Both the position numbers and the translations under genes were made by a program. Of a stretch of DNA of 64,000 nucleotides, positions 9,674 through 17,788 are shown one piece after another. The notes under the pieces were generated by a model that ran no database searches, was not told the origin of the DNA, and saw only the letters and a list, made by a program, of their open reading frames with translations. This DNA is from CAJQQY01 sp045106765 (GTDB lineage: Bacteria; Bacteroidota; Bacteroidia; Chitinophagales; Saprospiraceae): the NCBI GenBank assembly GCA_045106765.1, contig JBGCFD010000160.1, positions 1 through 64,000 of the forward strand, read 5' to 3'. How positions within the stretch are numbered: position 1 is the stretch's first letter; the number at the start of each line of letters is the position of its first letter.

Positions 9674-10152
9674 ATTACAGTTTATTATTTATTGTACTTC
9701 ATTAGTTACTATCATTTTTTTTTGCAAGAAACAAAAAGAAAGAGAATGCTAAAAAAAACAAAATCTGAATGGAGCTCATAAGAATTAAGTTTTTAAAAAA
9801 TTAAAAAATAGTAACCTGATTTTTCAAATCAAAACATAGAAATTTCAACGTGAACTAGGTTTATATAAAAAAATCTAATTTGAATTTTGATAAGAAAGGG
9901 GGATTGTAAACTTGAATTTTGATGGTTCTTTTTTTTCAAAAGAATCAAAATAAAAGCCCTAAATAAAAGAGTAGATTAAATGCAGATATTATATTTTTAA
10001 TATTGATAAATATAAAATTATGTTCTTGCTGAGATTTTGTAAATTTGTCATTTAGAACGGTAAAATTTTAAAGATGCTCTGAAGACAAAGTAACTTTCAA
10101 AAGACTTGCCTTGGCGCATAAAAAATAGAAAAAAGATATAAATATTTTAAAA
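9674..10152. other. Gene-free AT-rich spacer before the sigma factor
   Basis: There are 479 bases without a credible coding frame on either strand. The only structure I see is a weak AT-rich hairpin at 9924-9946 (GGTTCTTTT with AAAAGAATC). It presumably carries the 3' end of the hydrolase transcript and the promoter of the sigma gene, but no clear promoter box can be picked. Confidence 0.6.
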
Positions 10153-10665
10153 ATGTCAAATTCCACCTCGGTTTGTGAGGAATCTACTTTTACAAAAATC
10201 TTTAAGGAGTACGCAAAATCGTTGCATAACTATTTGTTTTATAAAACAGGTAATCACGATTTGTCAGAAGATTTAGCTCAAGAAGCTTTTACCAAACTTT
10301 GGAAAAATTGTGCTTCTGTAATCCCTGAAAGTGCGAAAGGTTATGTTTTTAAAACAGCTAATAATCTTTTAATAAATAATTACAACCACCAAAAAGTAGT
10401 TTTGAAGTTTGAGAATTTACCGCACACAGACCGAAGTAATGAAAGTCCAGAATATTTACTAGAAGAAAAAGAATTTAAAACGAAATTAGAAAATGCTATT
10501 TCATCTTTACCTGAAAAACAGCGATTAGTTTTTTTGATGAGCAGAATTGATAAAAAAACGTATAAGGAAATTGCAGCCATTTTGGGAATTAGCAAACAGG
10601 CAGTAGAAAAAAGAATGTATAATGCTTTAGACACTTTAAGGCAAATTTCAAAAAACATAAAATAA
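10153..10665 (+). CDS. ECF-type RNA polymerase sigma factor
   Basis: A 170-residue sigma-70 family ECF factor. Region 2 spans about residues 12-80, with the typical DLSEDLAQEAFTKLW core; region 4 spans about 108-165, with LPEKQRLVFLMSRI and the helix-turn-helix YKEIAAILGISKQAVEKRM. The subgroup is the one paired with FecR in Bacteroidota. The neighbours fecR and a TonB-dependent receptor with an STN domain follow on the same strand, so this should be the cytoplasmic end of a cell-surface signalling trio that senses the receptor's substrate and switches on the receptor gene. Confidence 0.93.
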   Translation: MSNSTSVCEESTFTKIFKEYAKSLHNYLFYKTGNHDLSEDLAQEAFTKLWKNCASVIPESAKGYVFKTANNLLINNYNHQKVVLKFENLPHTDRSNESPEYLLEEKEFKTKLENAISSLPEKQRLVFLMSRIDKKTYKEIAAILGISKQAVEKRMYNALDTLRQISKNIK

Positions 10666-10700
10666 AAGTAGGTCATAGAATGATAGGATTGTCTTTATTA

Positions 10701-10865
10701 TGAAGTTGTTTTAAAATGTTTGCTGAAACCGAGCGGAAAGGCTTGTGATTATTGGCGAAGCTCTTTTTGAGTTTCAACCCCTTTGGGTTGGGACGAAAAA
10801 AAGCTGAAGTCCAATAACCACAATGCTTTCTGCGTAGGTCAGCTAGACATTTTAAAACAACTTCA
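10701..10865. repeat. 165-bp long palindrome between sigma and fecR genes
   Basis: A perfect 19-bp inverted repeat forms the ends: 10701-10719 (TGAAGTTGTTTTAAAATGT) and 10847-10865. Inward of this, both halves continue to pair imperfectly: GCTGA, then GAAAG, TTGTG-TTATTGG, then T-runs against A-runs. A tip at about 10775-10792 pairs CAACCC with GGGTTG around CCTTT. The whole spacer between the two genes is therefore one long foldable element. It contains no open reading frame. Short stretches (GAAGTTGTTTT; a core of CC-TTTGGGT-GACGA type) recur in the element at 44237-44395, so the two may be one family. Confidence 0.85.
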
Positions 10866-10897
10866 TAGATTCATTCCTTTAATTTAGAATATTAATC

Positions 10898-11818
10898 ATG
10901 TTAAATGACGAACAATTACATAAGTGGGTAAACGGTAATCTGACAAAAGAAGAGTTGGACGTTTTTCAACTTCGACCAGAATATGATTCTTTGGTTGAAT
11001 TATATAAAAATACAGAAAGTCTTTCTGTTCCAAATCTTGATGAAGAGAAAATGCTTGCCGAAATTTTAAAATTGAAAAAGAAAAAAGCTTCACCTGAAAA
11101 AGGGAGAAGAGCCTTTCTTTCCAATTGGATGAAATATGGAGTAGCAGCATCTCTTTTACTTTTGGTTGCTTGGTTATTTTGGCCTCAAAATAGTTCTGTC
11201 GAATATAATTTGGCAACTGGTGAAAGAACTGAAGCAACTTTGCCAGATGGATCTACATTTGTATTGAATGCAGAAAGTGTTTTGACTTACAATAATGATA
11301 CTTGGGAAACTTCAAGAACATTACACTTAGAAGGAGAAGCTTTTTTTGAAGTGAAAAAAGGGTCAAAATTTACAGTTAATACACCAGATGGATTAGTGGA
11401 AGTTTTAGGAACCAAATTTAATGTGCGTGCTCGAAATAATACATTGGAAGTTAATTGTCAAAGTGGAAAAGTGGCTGTTTCAAACGAAAATGGAGTCGTA
11501 CTTGGAGAGTTATTGGCTAATGATGCGATCAGAGTTTTAGAAAACGGAACGATTGAATCTTGGAAAAATGCACCTGCGGAGAAAATGAGTTGGGTAGATG
11601 GAATTTTTAGTTTTAAAAATGTTTCCTTGGCAGTTGTTTTGGAAGAATTGGAAAGACAATATGAAGTAAATATTGATGCTTCAAATGTAGATGCTACAAC
11701 TAAAGTTTCTACTAGTTTTGATTTAGGAAGTGTAGAAATCGCTTTAAAAACAATTCTTGCTCCGCTTGTAATTTCATTTGAAAAAATTGATGAGAAAAAT
11801 ATAATTTTAAAAAAATAA
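10898..11818 (+). CDS. FecR-type anti-sigma regulator
   Basis: A 306-residue inner-membrane anti-sigma factor. The N-terminal about 80 residues would sit in the cytoplasm and hold the sigma factor, one membrane segment (GVAASLLLLVAWLFWP) is near residues 85-100, and the periplasmic part carries the FecR domain (LPDGSTFVLNAESVLTY, EGEAFFEV, VEVLGTKFNVRA) and a C-terminal DUF4974-type segment. It lies between the ECF sigma gene and the TonB receptor, the standard order. The palindrome at 10701-10865 fills the spacer upstream. Confidence 0.93.
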   Translation: MLNDEQLHKWVNGNLTKEELDVFQLRPEYDSLVELYKNTESLSVPNLDEEKMLAEILKLKKKKASPEKGRRAFLSNWMKYGVAASLLLLVAWLFWPQNSSVEYNLATGERTEATLPDGSTFVLNAESVLTYNNDTWETSRTLHLEGEAFFEVKKGSKFTVNTPDGLVEVLGTKFNVRARNNTLEVNCQSGKVAVSNENGVVLGELLANDAIRVLENGTIESWKNAPAEKMSWVDGIFSFKNVSLAVVLEELERQYEVNIDASNVDATTKVSTSFDLGSVEIALKTILAPLVISFEKIDEKNIILKK

Positions 11819-11836
11819 GATTTTAAATACATCTAC

Positions 11837-11872
11837 TCACGAGGTGTCATTCGAATAAAAGTCACCTTGTGA
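11837..11872 (+). terminator. Hairpin between fecR and the TonB receptor
   Basis: TCACGAGGTG at 11837-11846 pairs with CACCTTGTGA at 11863-11872 with one mismatch. No T-run follows. It sits 18 bases after the fecR stop and 18 bases before the presumed TTG start of the receptor, so it may adjust read-through or receptor translation rather than end transcription. Confidence 0.5.
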
Positions 11873-11889
11873 ATAATTAAGCTTCGAAT

Positions 11890-14550
11890 TTGAATATTTA
11901 TAACAATATATTTACAATTTTATTTTCTTTGTTTTCTCTTCCTCTTTTTTCTCAACAAACAATAGTCGAAGTTGATAAAGAGGAAGCCACTTTAGAACAA
12001 GTTATTCAAATTTTAGAATCAGATTATGGTTTTCATTTCTCTTATAAAGTTGACGATATAAAAAGTATCATCGTTCGTCCCCCTTCTCAAAAAGCTTCTA
12101 TTTCAGATTTTCTCTCAAAAATTTTAGAATCAACAAAATTGGAACATGAAATTGTTCAGAGCAATTTTATCATTTTAAAAAAGAAAATTGCTAAAAAAGA
12201 AACTACCGATTCAACCAATCAGAATGATAAAAATCTCCGATTACTTTGTGGTAAGATTATCGATGGTGGAATGAACGAACCATTATATTATGCGAATGTT
12301 TATTTGCAGAAAAGTAATGTAGGGACGACTTCAAATATAGATGGAAGTTTCCAATTCTTGGCAGATTTTGAAGAGAATGATACGATCTTAATAACTTATG
12401 TTGGCTACCCAACGATTAAAATTTTAGCTTCCAAATTATTAAAAGAACCTTGCCGAACATTAGCCTTCAAAACGTACCAATTTCCAGACGATTTAATTGT
12501 GATAACTGATTATTTAATAGATGGCGTGAGTACTCAGGATAATGGTTCTTACACTCAGTTGGAACCTTATAGAATAAGGGCTTTGCCTGGTCAAGCAGAG
12601 CCTGATGTATTTCGATCCATTCAATTTTTGCCAGGGATTTCTTCCCCAGAAGGTTCCGCTTCAAGTATCAATATTCGAGGTGGAACACCTGATCAAAATT
12701 TGATTTTATGGGAAGATATTCCTATTTATCATGCTGCACATTATTTTGGAAATTTATCTGCATTTAATCCTTACATTATTGATCAGGCAAAAATTTATCG
12801 AGGCGGTTTTAATTCAGAATATGGTGGTAGAATTTCAGGCGTAATTGATTTAAAAACGAGAGACTTGGAAAGAGGCGACCAATCAGAATTTGGAGTTGGA
12901 GTGAATTTTCTAGATGCTAATGCCAATGGAAGAATTATTTTTTTAGAAGATAAAGCTTCGATCACTTTTTCCGTTCGAAGATCAATTTCAGATTTGTGGC
13001 GATCTCCAACCTTCGAAAAATTTTCTCAAAGAGTTCATCGAGGAATTTTATTTCAATCACCAACTAATGCTCCGTCAAATGATGAAATTGATGTGGAAGA
13101 TCAATTTCATTTTTTTGATAGTAACCTAAAAGCCTCCGTTCAAATTTCAAAAAAAGATCAGATTTCAATAGCTGGATTTTATGGAGAGAATGATTTTCAA
13201 TCCGTTTTGAAAAATGAGATGAGAAATCAAATTCAATCAGATAGTTTATTTTTAGAAAATAGTGGTTTAAGTTTTTCTTGGAATCGAAAATGGAATACCA
13301 ACTTTTCTTCAAAGTTATCTGCTGTAATTTCAGATTATCAATACGATTATGATTATAGTTTAGAAAGTATTAATTCTGGTCCCAAAGATAAATTTGGCAT
13401 CAAAAGAAGTATGATTAATGAAAAACAAATTCACTTCTCTAATTTGTATAAAACCAAAAAAGAACATGAAGTGAAATTTGGTTATCAATTAATTGATTAT
13501 GATGTAGCATTTCAAGTAACCAAAGAAAATCGAGATAACCTTCAAACAAATCAAAATAAAACTTATCAATCAAATGTCCACATTGGATATGTTTCATTTA
13601 ATACATCGAAAGAAAAAAAATTAGGATTTGATTTAGGATTTCGTGGGAGTTTTTTGGAAAGTGAAAATCAAACATTTTTAGAGCCTCGATTAAAAGTATG
13701 GTATAAAATAACGGATCATTTTGGTCTTAACTTTAATGCTGGCAAATACTATCAATTTTTGAGTCAGCTGGAACAGATCGAAGGAGATCGAGCAAGTATC
13801 GAAACACCTGTTTGGGTATTGGCTGGTGAAAAAGAAGTCCCAATTCTAGATGCAAGTCAATTTCAGGTAGGTTTGGTTTTTAATAAAAAAGATTGGTTAA
13901 TTGACGTTCAATCTTACGTCAAAAATGTAGATGGATTGACTTCATTGGCAACTGGATTTGATGAGGAGTTAACTGGTAGATTTCATCTAGGAAGTGCGAA
14001 AATTAGAGGTTTAGATATATTAATAAAAAAGCGATGGAATAATTTTTCAAGTTGGGTAAGTTATTCTTTTAGTAAAGTTGATAATCAATTTGATACTTTT
14101 TTTGATGATCAGTTTAATGCTTCGAATGAACAACCACATAATTTTCATTTGGTGAATTTATGGACGTACAATAAATTACAATTTTCCATCGGTTGGAAGA
14201 TTGCATCGGGAACACCTTTTTCCAAGAAGGAAAATTATTTGATTCATATTGAGCAGGGAATGATGGGACCAAGAGAAAGTATTCGACCAATTGTAGAAGA
14301 ATATAATAGTGAAAGGTTACCATTTCGACATCAATTAGATGCTTCGATTTTATATAATTTTCGATGCAAAAAGAATTGGTTTTATAAAGGTAAAATTGGC
14401 TTGTCTCTTTTTAATATTTACAATCAAACGAATATTTATAATCGAGGATTTTTTATGGACATTCGCCCAAATTTTATTCCTCAATTAGAATATACTGATC
14501 AGTTAGAATTGGGATTTACTCCAAATTTCGCTCTAAGGATTGAATTTTAA
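11890..14550 (+). CDS. TonB-dependent outer-membrane receptor with STN domain (FecA-like)
   Basis: An 886-residue receptor. After a signal peptide (cleavage after LFSQ) comes an STN domain (about 25-100), which in such receptors talks to FecR, then a CarboxypepD_reg-like domain (LLCGKIIDGG...ITYVGYPT, about 118-190), the plug (residues about 225-330, with INIRGGTPDQNLILWEDIPIY and YGGRISGVIDL) and a 22-strand barrel ending in a terminal Phe (ALRIEF). The substrate cannot be told. No ATG precedes the signal peptide: an in-frame TAA is at 11878-11880 and the first internal ATG is far inside the plug linker, so the start is taken as TTG at 11890. Confidence 0.9.
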   Translation: MNIYNNIFTILFSLFSLPLFSQQTIVEVDKEEATLEQVIQILESDYGFHFSYKVDDIKSIIVRPPSQKASISDFLSKILESTKLEHEIVQSNFIILKKKIAKKETTDSTNQNDKNLRLLCGKIIDGGMNEPLYYANVYLQKSNVGTTSNIDGSFQFLADFEENDTILITYVGYPTIKILASKLLKEPCRTLAFKTYQFPDDLIVITDYLIDGVSTQDNGSYTQLEPYRIRALPGQAEPDVFRSIQFLPGISSPEGSASSINIRGGTPDQNLILWEDIPIYHAAHYFGNLSAFNPYIIDQAKIYRGGFNSEYGGRISGVIDLKTRDLERGDQSEFGVGVNFLDANANGRIIFLEDKASITFSVRRSISDLWRSPTFEKFSQRVHRGILFQSPTNAPSNDEIDVEDQFHFFDSNLKASVQISKKDQISIAGFYGENDFQSVLKNEMRNQIQSDSLFLENSGLSFSWNRKWNTNFSSKLSAVISDYQYDYDYSLESINSGPKDKFGIKRSMINEKQIHFSNLYKTKKEHEVKFGYQLIDYDVAFQVTKENRDNLQTNQNKTYQSNVHIGYVSFNTSKEKKLGFDLGFRGSFLESENQTFLEPRLKVWYKITDHFGLNFNAGKYYQFLSQLEQIEGDRASIETPVWVLAGEKEVPILDASQFQVGLVFNKKDWLIDVQSYVKNVDGLTSLATGFDEELTGRFHLGSAKIRGLDILIKKRWNNFSSWVSYSFSKVDNQFDTFFDDQFNASNEQPHNFHLVNLWTYNKLQFSIGWKIASGTPFSKKENYLIHIEQGMMGPRESIRPIVEEYNSERLPFRHQLDASILYNFRCKKNWFYKGKIGLSLFNIYNQTNIYNRGFFMDIRPNFIPQLEYTDQLELGFTPNFALRIEF

Positions 14551-14555
14551 AAATA

Positions 14556-14597
14556 AAAAAAGAGCTGCTAATGAAGTAATCATGAGCAGCCCTTTTT
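14556..14597. terminator. Bidirectional intrinsic terminator
   Basis: GCTGCT at 14564-14569 pairs with AGCAGC at 14585-14590, with A-run and T-run flanks (TTTTT at 14593-14597). It lies between the convergent TonB-receptor and CBS genes and can serve both. Confidence 0.75.
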
Positions 14598-14617
14598 ATC
14601 AAATTATTTAATTCATT

Positions 14618-15067
14618 TTATACTTCCTTGACTTTAGCACCTTCCTCTAATATTTCTTTGTATAAAATCGGTTGAGGATATTCTTTTCTCATAACATGCT
14701 TAATAACATCAAAAGCAGTAATGACTCCTTTCAGTTTATTATCAAGATTTACAACTGGTAAAGTTTTAAATCGACGATCAATAAATAATTCAGCAGCAGT
14801 TCCCACTTTATCTTTTGGTTCGATGACAAGGACATTAGTGCTCATTACATCTTTGACCAGTTCGGATTTTTTAGACTCATGATTGATAGAATTTTTCCAT
14901 AAATCATAGGATGTAATCATGCCAACTAATTTGTCCTCTTGATCAACAACTGGGATTTGTTGAATTTTTTCATTGACCATTAATTTAGAAATGTTGACGA
15001 CAGTATCATTAGGATGAGCAACGATAGGGTCTGACCTCATGATTTTGCGTACTTCTTGATTCAACAT
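14618..15067 (-). CDS. CBS-domain pair protein
   Basis: A 149-residue protein made of two CBS domains (about 8-65 and 72-132), the Bateman module that binds adenine nucleotides such as AMP, ATP or SAM. Typical CBS motifs are visible: PNDTVVNISKLMVNEKIQQIPVVD, LVGMITSYDL, then PKDKVGTAAELFIDRRFKTLPVV and LKGVITAFDVIKHV. No catalytic domain is attached, so it is a stand-alone sensor or a regulator of an unknown partner. It is divergent from the sulfatase gene and convergent with the TonB receptor. Confidence 0.9.
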   Translation of the reverse strand: MLNQEVRKIMRSDPIVAHPNDTVVNISKLMVNEKIQQIPVVDQEDKLVGMITSYDLWKNSINHESKKSELVKDVMSTNVLVIEPKDKVGTAAELFIDRRFKTLPVVNLDNKLKGVITAFDVIKHVMRKEYPQPILYKEILEEGAKVKEV

Positions 15068-15165
15068 AATTTTATTTTTTTAGTTTGGTTACCTGAATAA
15101 TTAAAGTTAATAAAATTATTGGTTTAGCCAAATAAAATGCGTTAAAAAATGTCGTAATGTATAGC

Positions 15166-15173
15166 TAAATTTG
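15166..15173 (+). promoter_or_regulatory. Possible -7 box upstream of the sulfatase
   Basis: TAAATTTG matches the Bacteroidota -7 consensus TAnnTTTG, 58 bases before the sulfatase ATG. No matching -33 TTG is seen at the usual distance, so this is tentative. Confidence 0.35.
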
Positions 15174-15231
15174 ACAATATTTTAAACGAGGAAATTAAAT
15201 TTTCTTTCTTCCAATTTGAAAAAATTTAAAT

Positions 15232-16755
15232 ATGAAAAACCTGCTTTTCCTTTTCTTTTTTCTTTTCTTTTTCAACTCTTGTCAAAAAAAGGAATCGAAT
15301 TCCAAACCAAATATCATTTTTATTTTAGCAGATGATTTGGGATATAATGAATTAGGTTGCTATGGTCAAACCAAAATTGAAACCCCAAATATTGATGCTC
15401 TTGCAGAAAATGGAATAAGGTTTACTCAACATTATTCAGGGTCACCAGTTTGTGCTCCTTCCCGTTGTATTTTTTTGACAGGGCAACATTCAGGTCATGC
15501 TTATGTTCGAGGAAATGATGAATGGTCATCTCGTGGTGATGTTTGGAATTTTGAAAAAGCGGTGAACGATCCAAATTTGGAAGGGCAATATCCAATGCCC
15601 TCAGACTCGGTTACGATTGCTGAACTTTTAAAAGAAAATGGATATGCCACAGGTATGGTTGGAAAATGGGGATTGGGTGCACCACTTTCGGAAGGCATTC
15701 CAACTAAGCAAGGTTTTGATTTTTTTTATGGTTATAATTGTCAACGGCAAGCACATACTTATTACCCCAAACATCTTTGGAAAAATGAAGAGAAAATTTG
15801 GTTAGATAATGAGTTAGTTCCTCCTGGAACTCAGCTGGAAAATATCGCTGATTCAATAGATGAAGTTGCTTATAAAAAGTATACTCAAAAAGATTATGCA
15901 CCAACTTTGATGCATCAAGAAGCACTTCAATTTATTGGTCAAAACAAATCAAAACCTTTCTTTTTATATTATGCTTCTCCGATTCCACATCTTCCTTTGC
16001 AAGCTCCTCAACGTTGGGTCGATTTTTATAAACAGAAATTTGGATCAGAAAATCCTTATCCAGGTGGACAAAGTTATTTTCCAAATTACACGCCAAGAGC
16101 AACTTATGCTGCGATGGTTTCTTATCTCGATGAGCAAGTTGGAGAGTTAGTTGAAAAATTAAGGGAAGAAGGAATATATGAAAATACCTTGATTATTTTT
16201 ACCAGCGACAATGGACCAACTTATGATATTGGAGGAGCAGACTCTCCATTTTTTGAAAGTGCGAAACCTTTTCGAAGTGATAGAGGTTGGGGAAAAGGTT
16301 ACACTCAAGAAGGTGGTATTCGAGTTCCAATGATTGCACATTGGCCTGCAAAAATTAAAGAAAAAAAATCTTCTAATCATCTCTCAGCATTTTGGGATTG
16401 GCTGCCAACTTTTTGTGAAATGGCAGGAGTGGAAAGTTCATTTCATTCCGATGGGATAAGTTTGTTGCCAATTTTAAATGGTGAAAATCAAAAAGAGAAT
16501 CATGAATTTTTATATTGGGAATTTCCATCGTACAAAGGACAACAAGCAGTAAGAATGGGAAAATGGAAAGCGATTCGTCAAAATATGTTTGATGGAAATA
16601 TGGAAATAGAATTATTTGATTTGGAAAAAGATTCGACTTGCCAAAATAATGTGGCTAATCAATTTCCAAAAGTAGTAAACGAAGTAAAAATGATTATGAA
16701 AAAGGAACATCAAACTTCAGTTGTGGAAAGATTTAGGATTCCAATTATTGAGTAA
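15232..16755 (+). CDS. Sulfatase lipoprotein (arylsulfatase A-like)
   Basis: A 507-residue type I sulfatase, probably removing sulfate esters from polysaccharides or glycans. A lipobox (FFNSC, Cys17) suggests an anchored lipoprotein. The metal-binding start IIFILADDLGYNELG is at 28-42, and the formylglycine motif CAPSR has Cys74 as the residue to be matured by a formylglycine-generating enzyme. IIFTSDNGP near 325 and the C-terminal WKAIRQN fit the ASA / N-acetylgalactosamine-6-sulfatase group. No polysaccharide utilisation (SusCD) genes stand next to it; the adjacent genes are a CBS protein and a small lipoprotein. Confidence 0.93.
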   Translation: MKNLLFLFFFLFFFNSCQKKESNSKPNIIFILADDLGYNELGCYGQTKIETPNIDALAENGIRFTQHYSGSPVCAPSRCIFLTGQHSGHAYVRGNDEWSSRGDVWNFEKAVNDPNLEGQYPMPSDSVTIAELLKENGYATGMVGKWGLGAPLSEGIPTKQGFDFFYGYNCQRQAHTYYPKHLWKNEEKIWLDNELVPPGTQLENIADSIDEVAYKKYTQKDYAPTLMHQEALQFIGQNKSKPFFLYYASPIPHLPLQAPQRWVDFYKQKFGSENPYPGGQSYFPNYTPRATYAAMVSYLDEQVGELVEKLREEGIYENTLIIFTSDNGPTYDIGGADSPFFESAKPFRSDRGWGKGYTQEGGIRVPMIAHWPAKIKEKKSSNHLSAFWDWLPTFCEMAGVESSFHSDGISLLPILNGENQKENHEFLYWEFPSYKGQQAVRMGKWKAIRQNMFDGNMEIELFDLEKDSTCQNNVANQFPKVVNEVKMIMKKEHQTSVVERFRIPIIE

Positions 16756-16821
16756 AAAAAGCGGAGTAAGTAGTTTGATTTGGCGATTTATTAAAAAAAT
16801 GTAATTAGAAATAAATTTGTT

Positions 16822-16840
16822 ATCCTACTAGCAGTAGGAT
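16822..16840 (+). terminator. Short hairpin after the sulfatase
   Basis: ATCCTACT at 16822-16829 pairs with AGTAGGAT at 16833-16840 over a 3-base loop, followed by TATTTTC. It lies 66 bases after the sulfatase stop and is a weak candidate terminator. Confidence 0.45.
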
Positions 16841-16960
16841 TATTTTCTAGGTGTTTGATGATTGATTCTCCAAAAGGATAACTTGATTTGACAAATCATT
16901 ATTTGGTAGATTTCAAGATTTACTTTGTAGAAAAATAAAAGCCAATTAAAATTAGTTTTA

Positions 16961-16968
16961 TACTTTTG
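16961..16968 (+). promoter_or_regulatory. Possible -7 box of the small lipoprotein gene
   Basis: TACTTTTG fits TAnnTTTG and lies 30 bases before the ATG of the small lipoprotein gene. No good -33 box is visible at the standard distance. Confidence 0.4.
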
Positions 16969-16998
16969 TGGAAAATTATTTAATTAAAAAATATAACA

Positions 16999-17391
16999 AT
17001 GAACTTACAAAGTTTAACTTTCTTTTTTTGCGTAGCGATTTTTTCTTTTGTTGGATGCGACGGAACACCTCAAGAAAACAATGAAAAAATTGATAAAACG
17101 GCTGATTCCGCCAAAGAACTAATTGATATTTTAAAAGAAAATACAAAGGAAATAGTCAACGATGAAAAGCTTCAAGCCAAATTTAAAGACATTTTAGAAG
17201 ATGTAAAAATAGAGTCAAAAGATCTTGAAAAATTATTAAAAGAACAGGGGGAGAACTGGGAAGAAAAATTGAAAGAAATAGCCAACGATCCAAAGATGAA
17301 GGAAAAATTAAAAGATTTGAGTGGAGATGCGGATGAAATCAAAAAGAAACTAGAAGAAATATTCGAAGAAGTTTCAAAGGAGAAAAATTAG
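16999..17391 (+). CDS. Small helical lipoprotein, unknown function
   Basis: A 130-residue protein that I do not recognise. Residues 1-19 are a lipoprotein signal with lipobox FVGC (Cys20). The mature part is almost entirely charged and helix-forming (runs such as DLEKLLKEQGENWEEKLKE), with no prolines outside the N-terminal region except one, consistent with an amphipathic helical bundle or coiled coil at the membrane face. It is a single gene between two terminators. Codon use looks like that of its neighbours. It could be a structural envelope lipoprotein, but nothing in the sequence proves it. Confidence 0.8.
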   Translation: MNLQSLTFFFCVAIFSFVGCDGTPQENNEKIDKTADSAKELIDILKENTKEIVNDEKLQAKFKDILEDVKIESKDLEKLLKEQGENWEEKLKEIANDPKMKEKLKDLSGDADEIKKKLEEIFEEVSKEKN

Positions 17392-17477
17392 AATTGATCC
17401 CGTTGGATGTTTTAAATATGCTCTTATATTAGACATTGTACGATCTACATACAATTTATTGTGGGATAAAGTTTGTA

Positions 17478-17508
17478 AAGCGGTATCGAAGCATCTCGGT
17501 ACCGCTTT
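17478..17508 (+). terminator. Hairpin downstream of the small lipoprotein gene
   Basis: AAAGCGGTA at 17478-17486 pairs with TACCGCTTT at 17500-17508; a further C-G pair extends the stem inward. It is 86 bases after the stop, without a long T-run. Confidence 0.6.
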
Positions 17509-17715
17509 CCTATTCTATGATACCAGCGTTTGAAAATCATCAAAATAGCACTTTTTTCGCTTCGAAGAATTTAAAGTGAAAAGTCATAAATCAAGGTTAC
17601 GATAGCCATCAATTTCATTCGATTATCCCAAAACCAAAGTCGAGGGGATTCCAATTTTTTTGATGTGGTGAGATACCCAAATTTATAAAAGGTGCTTTTG
17701 TCTGACTACTTAACC

Positions 17716-17760
17716 TAAAAAGTAATCCCGAACTTTGGGATTACCAAAATTCGGGATTAC
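17716..17760 (-). terminator. Terminator of the choice-of-anchor B gene, with alternative stems
   Basis: Read on the minus strand, a stem of GTAATCCCGAA (17760-17750) with TTCGGGATTAC (17732-17722) is followed by TTTTT. The internal copy GGGATTAC (17737-17744) can instead pair with GTAATCCC (17722-17729). It lies just after the stop at 17789. Confidence 0.8.
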
Positions 17761-17788
17761 TCCTGTTTTTATTCTAATAACAACGTAT

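Larger units (their letters stand above)
17392..17788. other. Gene-free spacer between convergent genes
   Basis: A 397-base spacer that separates a + gene from a - gene. It carries a terminator for each (17478-17508 and 17716-17760). Between them I see no coding frame or other clear element. Confidence 0.6.

Noticed and set aside
9924..9946. Terminator in the spacer before the sigma factor
   Set aside because: The stem is AT-only in most positions and lies far (about 250 bases) from the hydrolase stop; kept only as a remark in the spacer entry.
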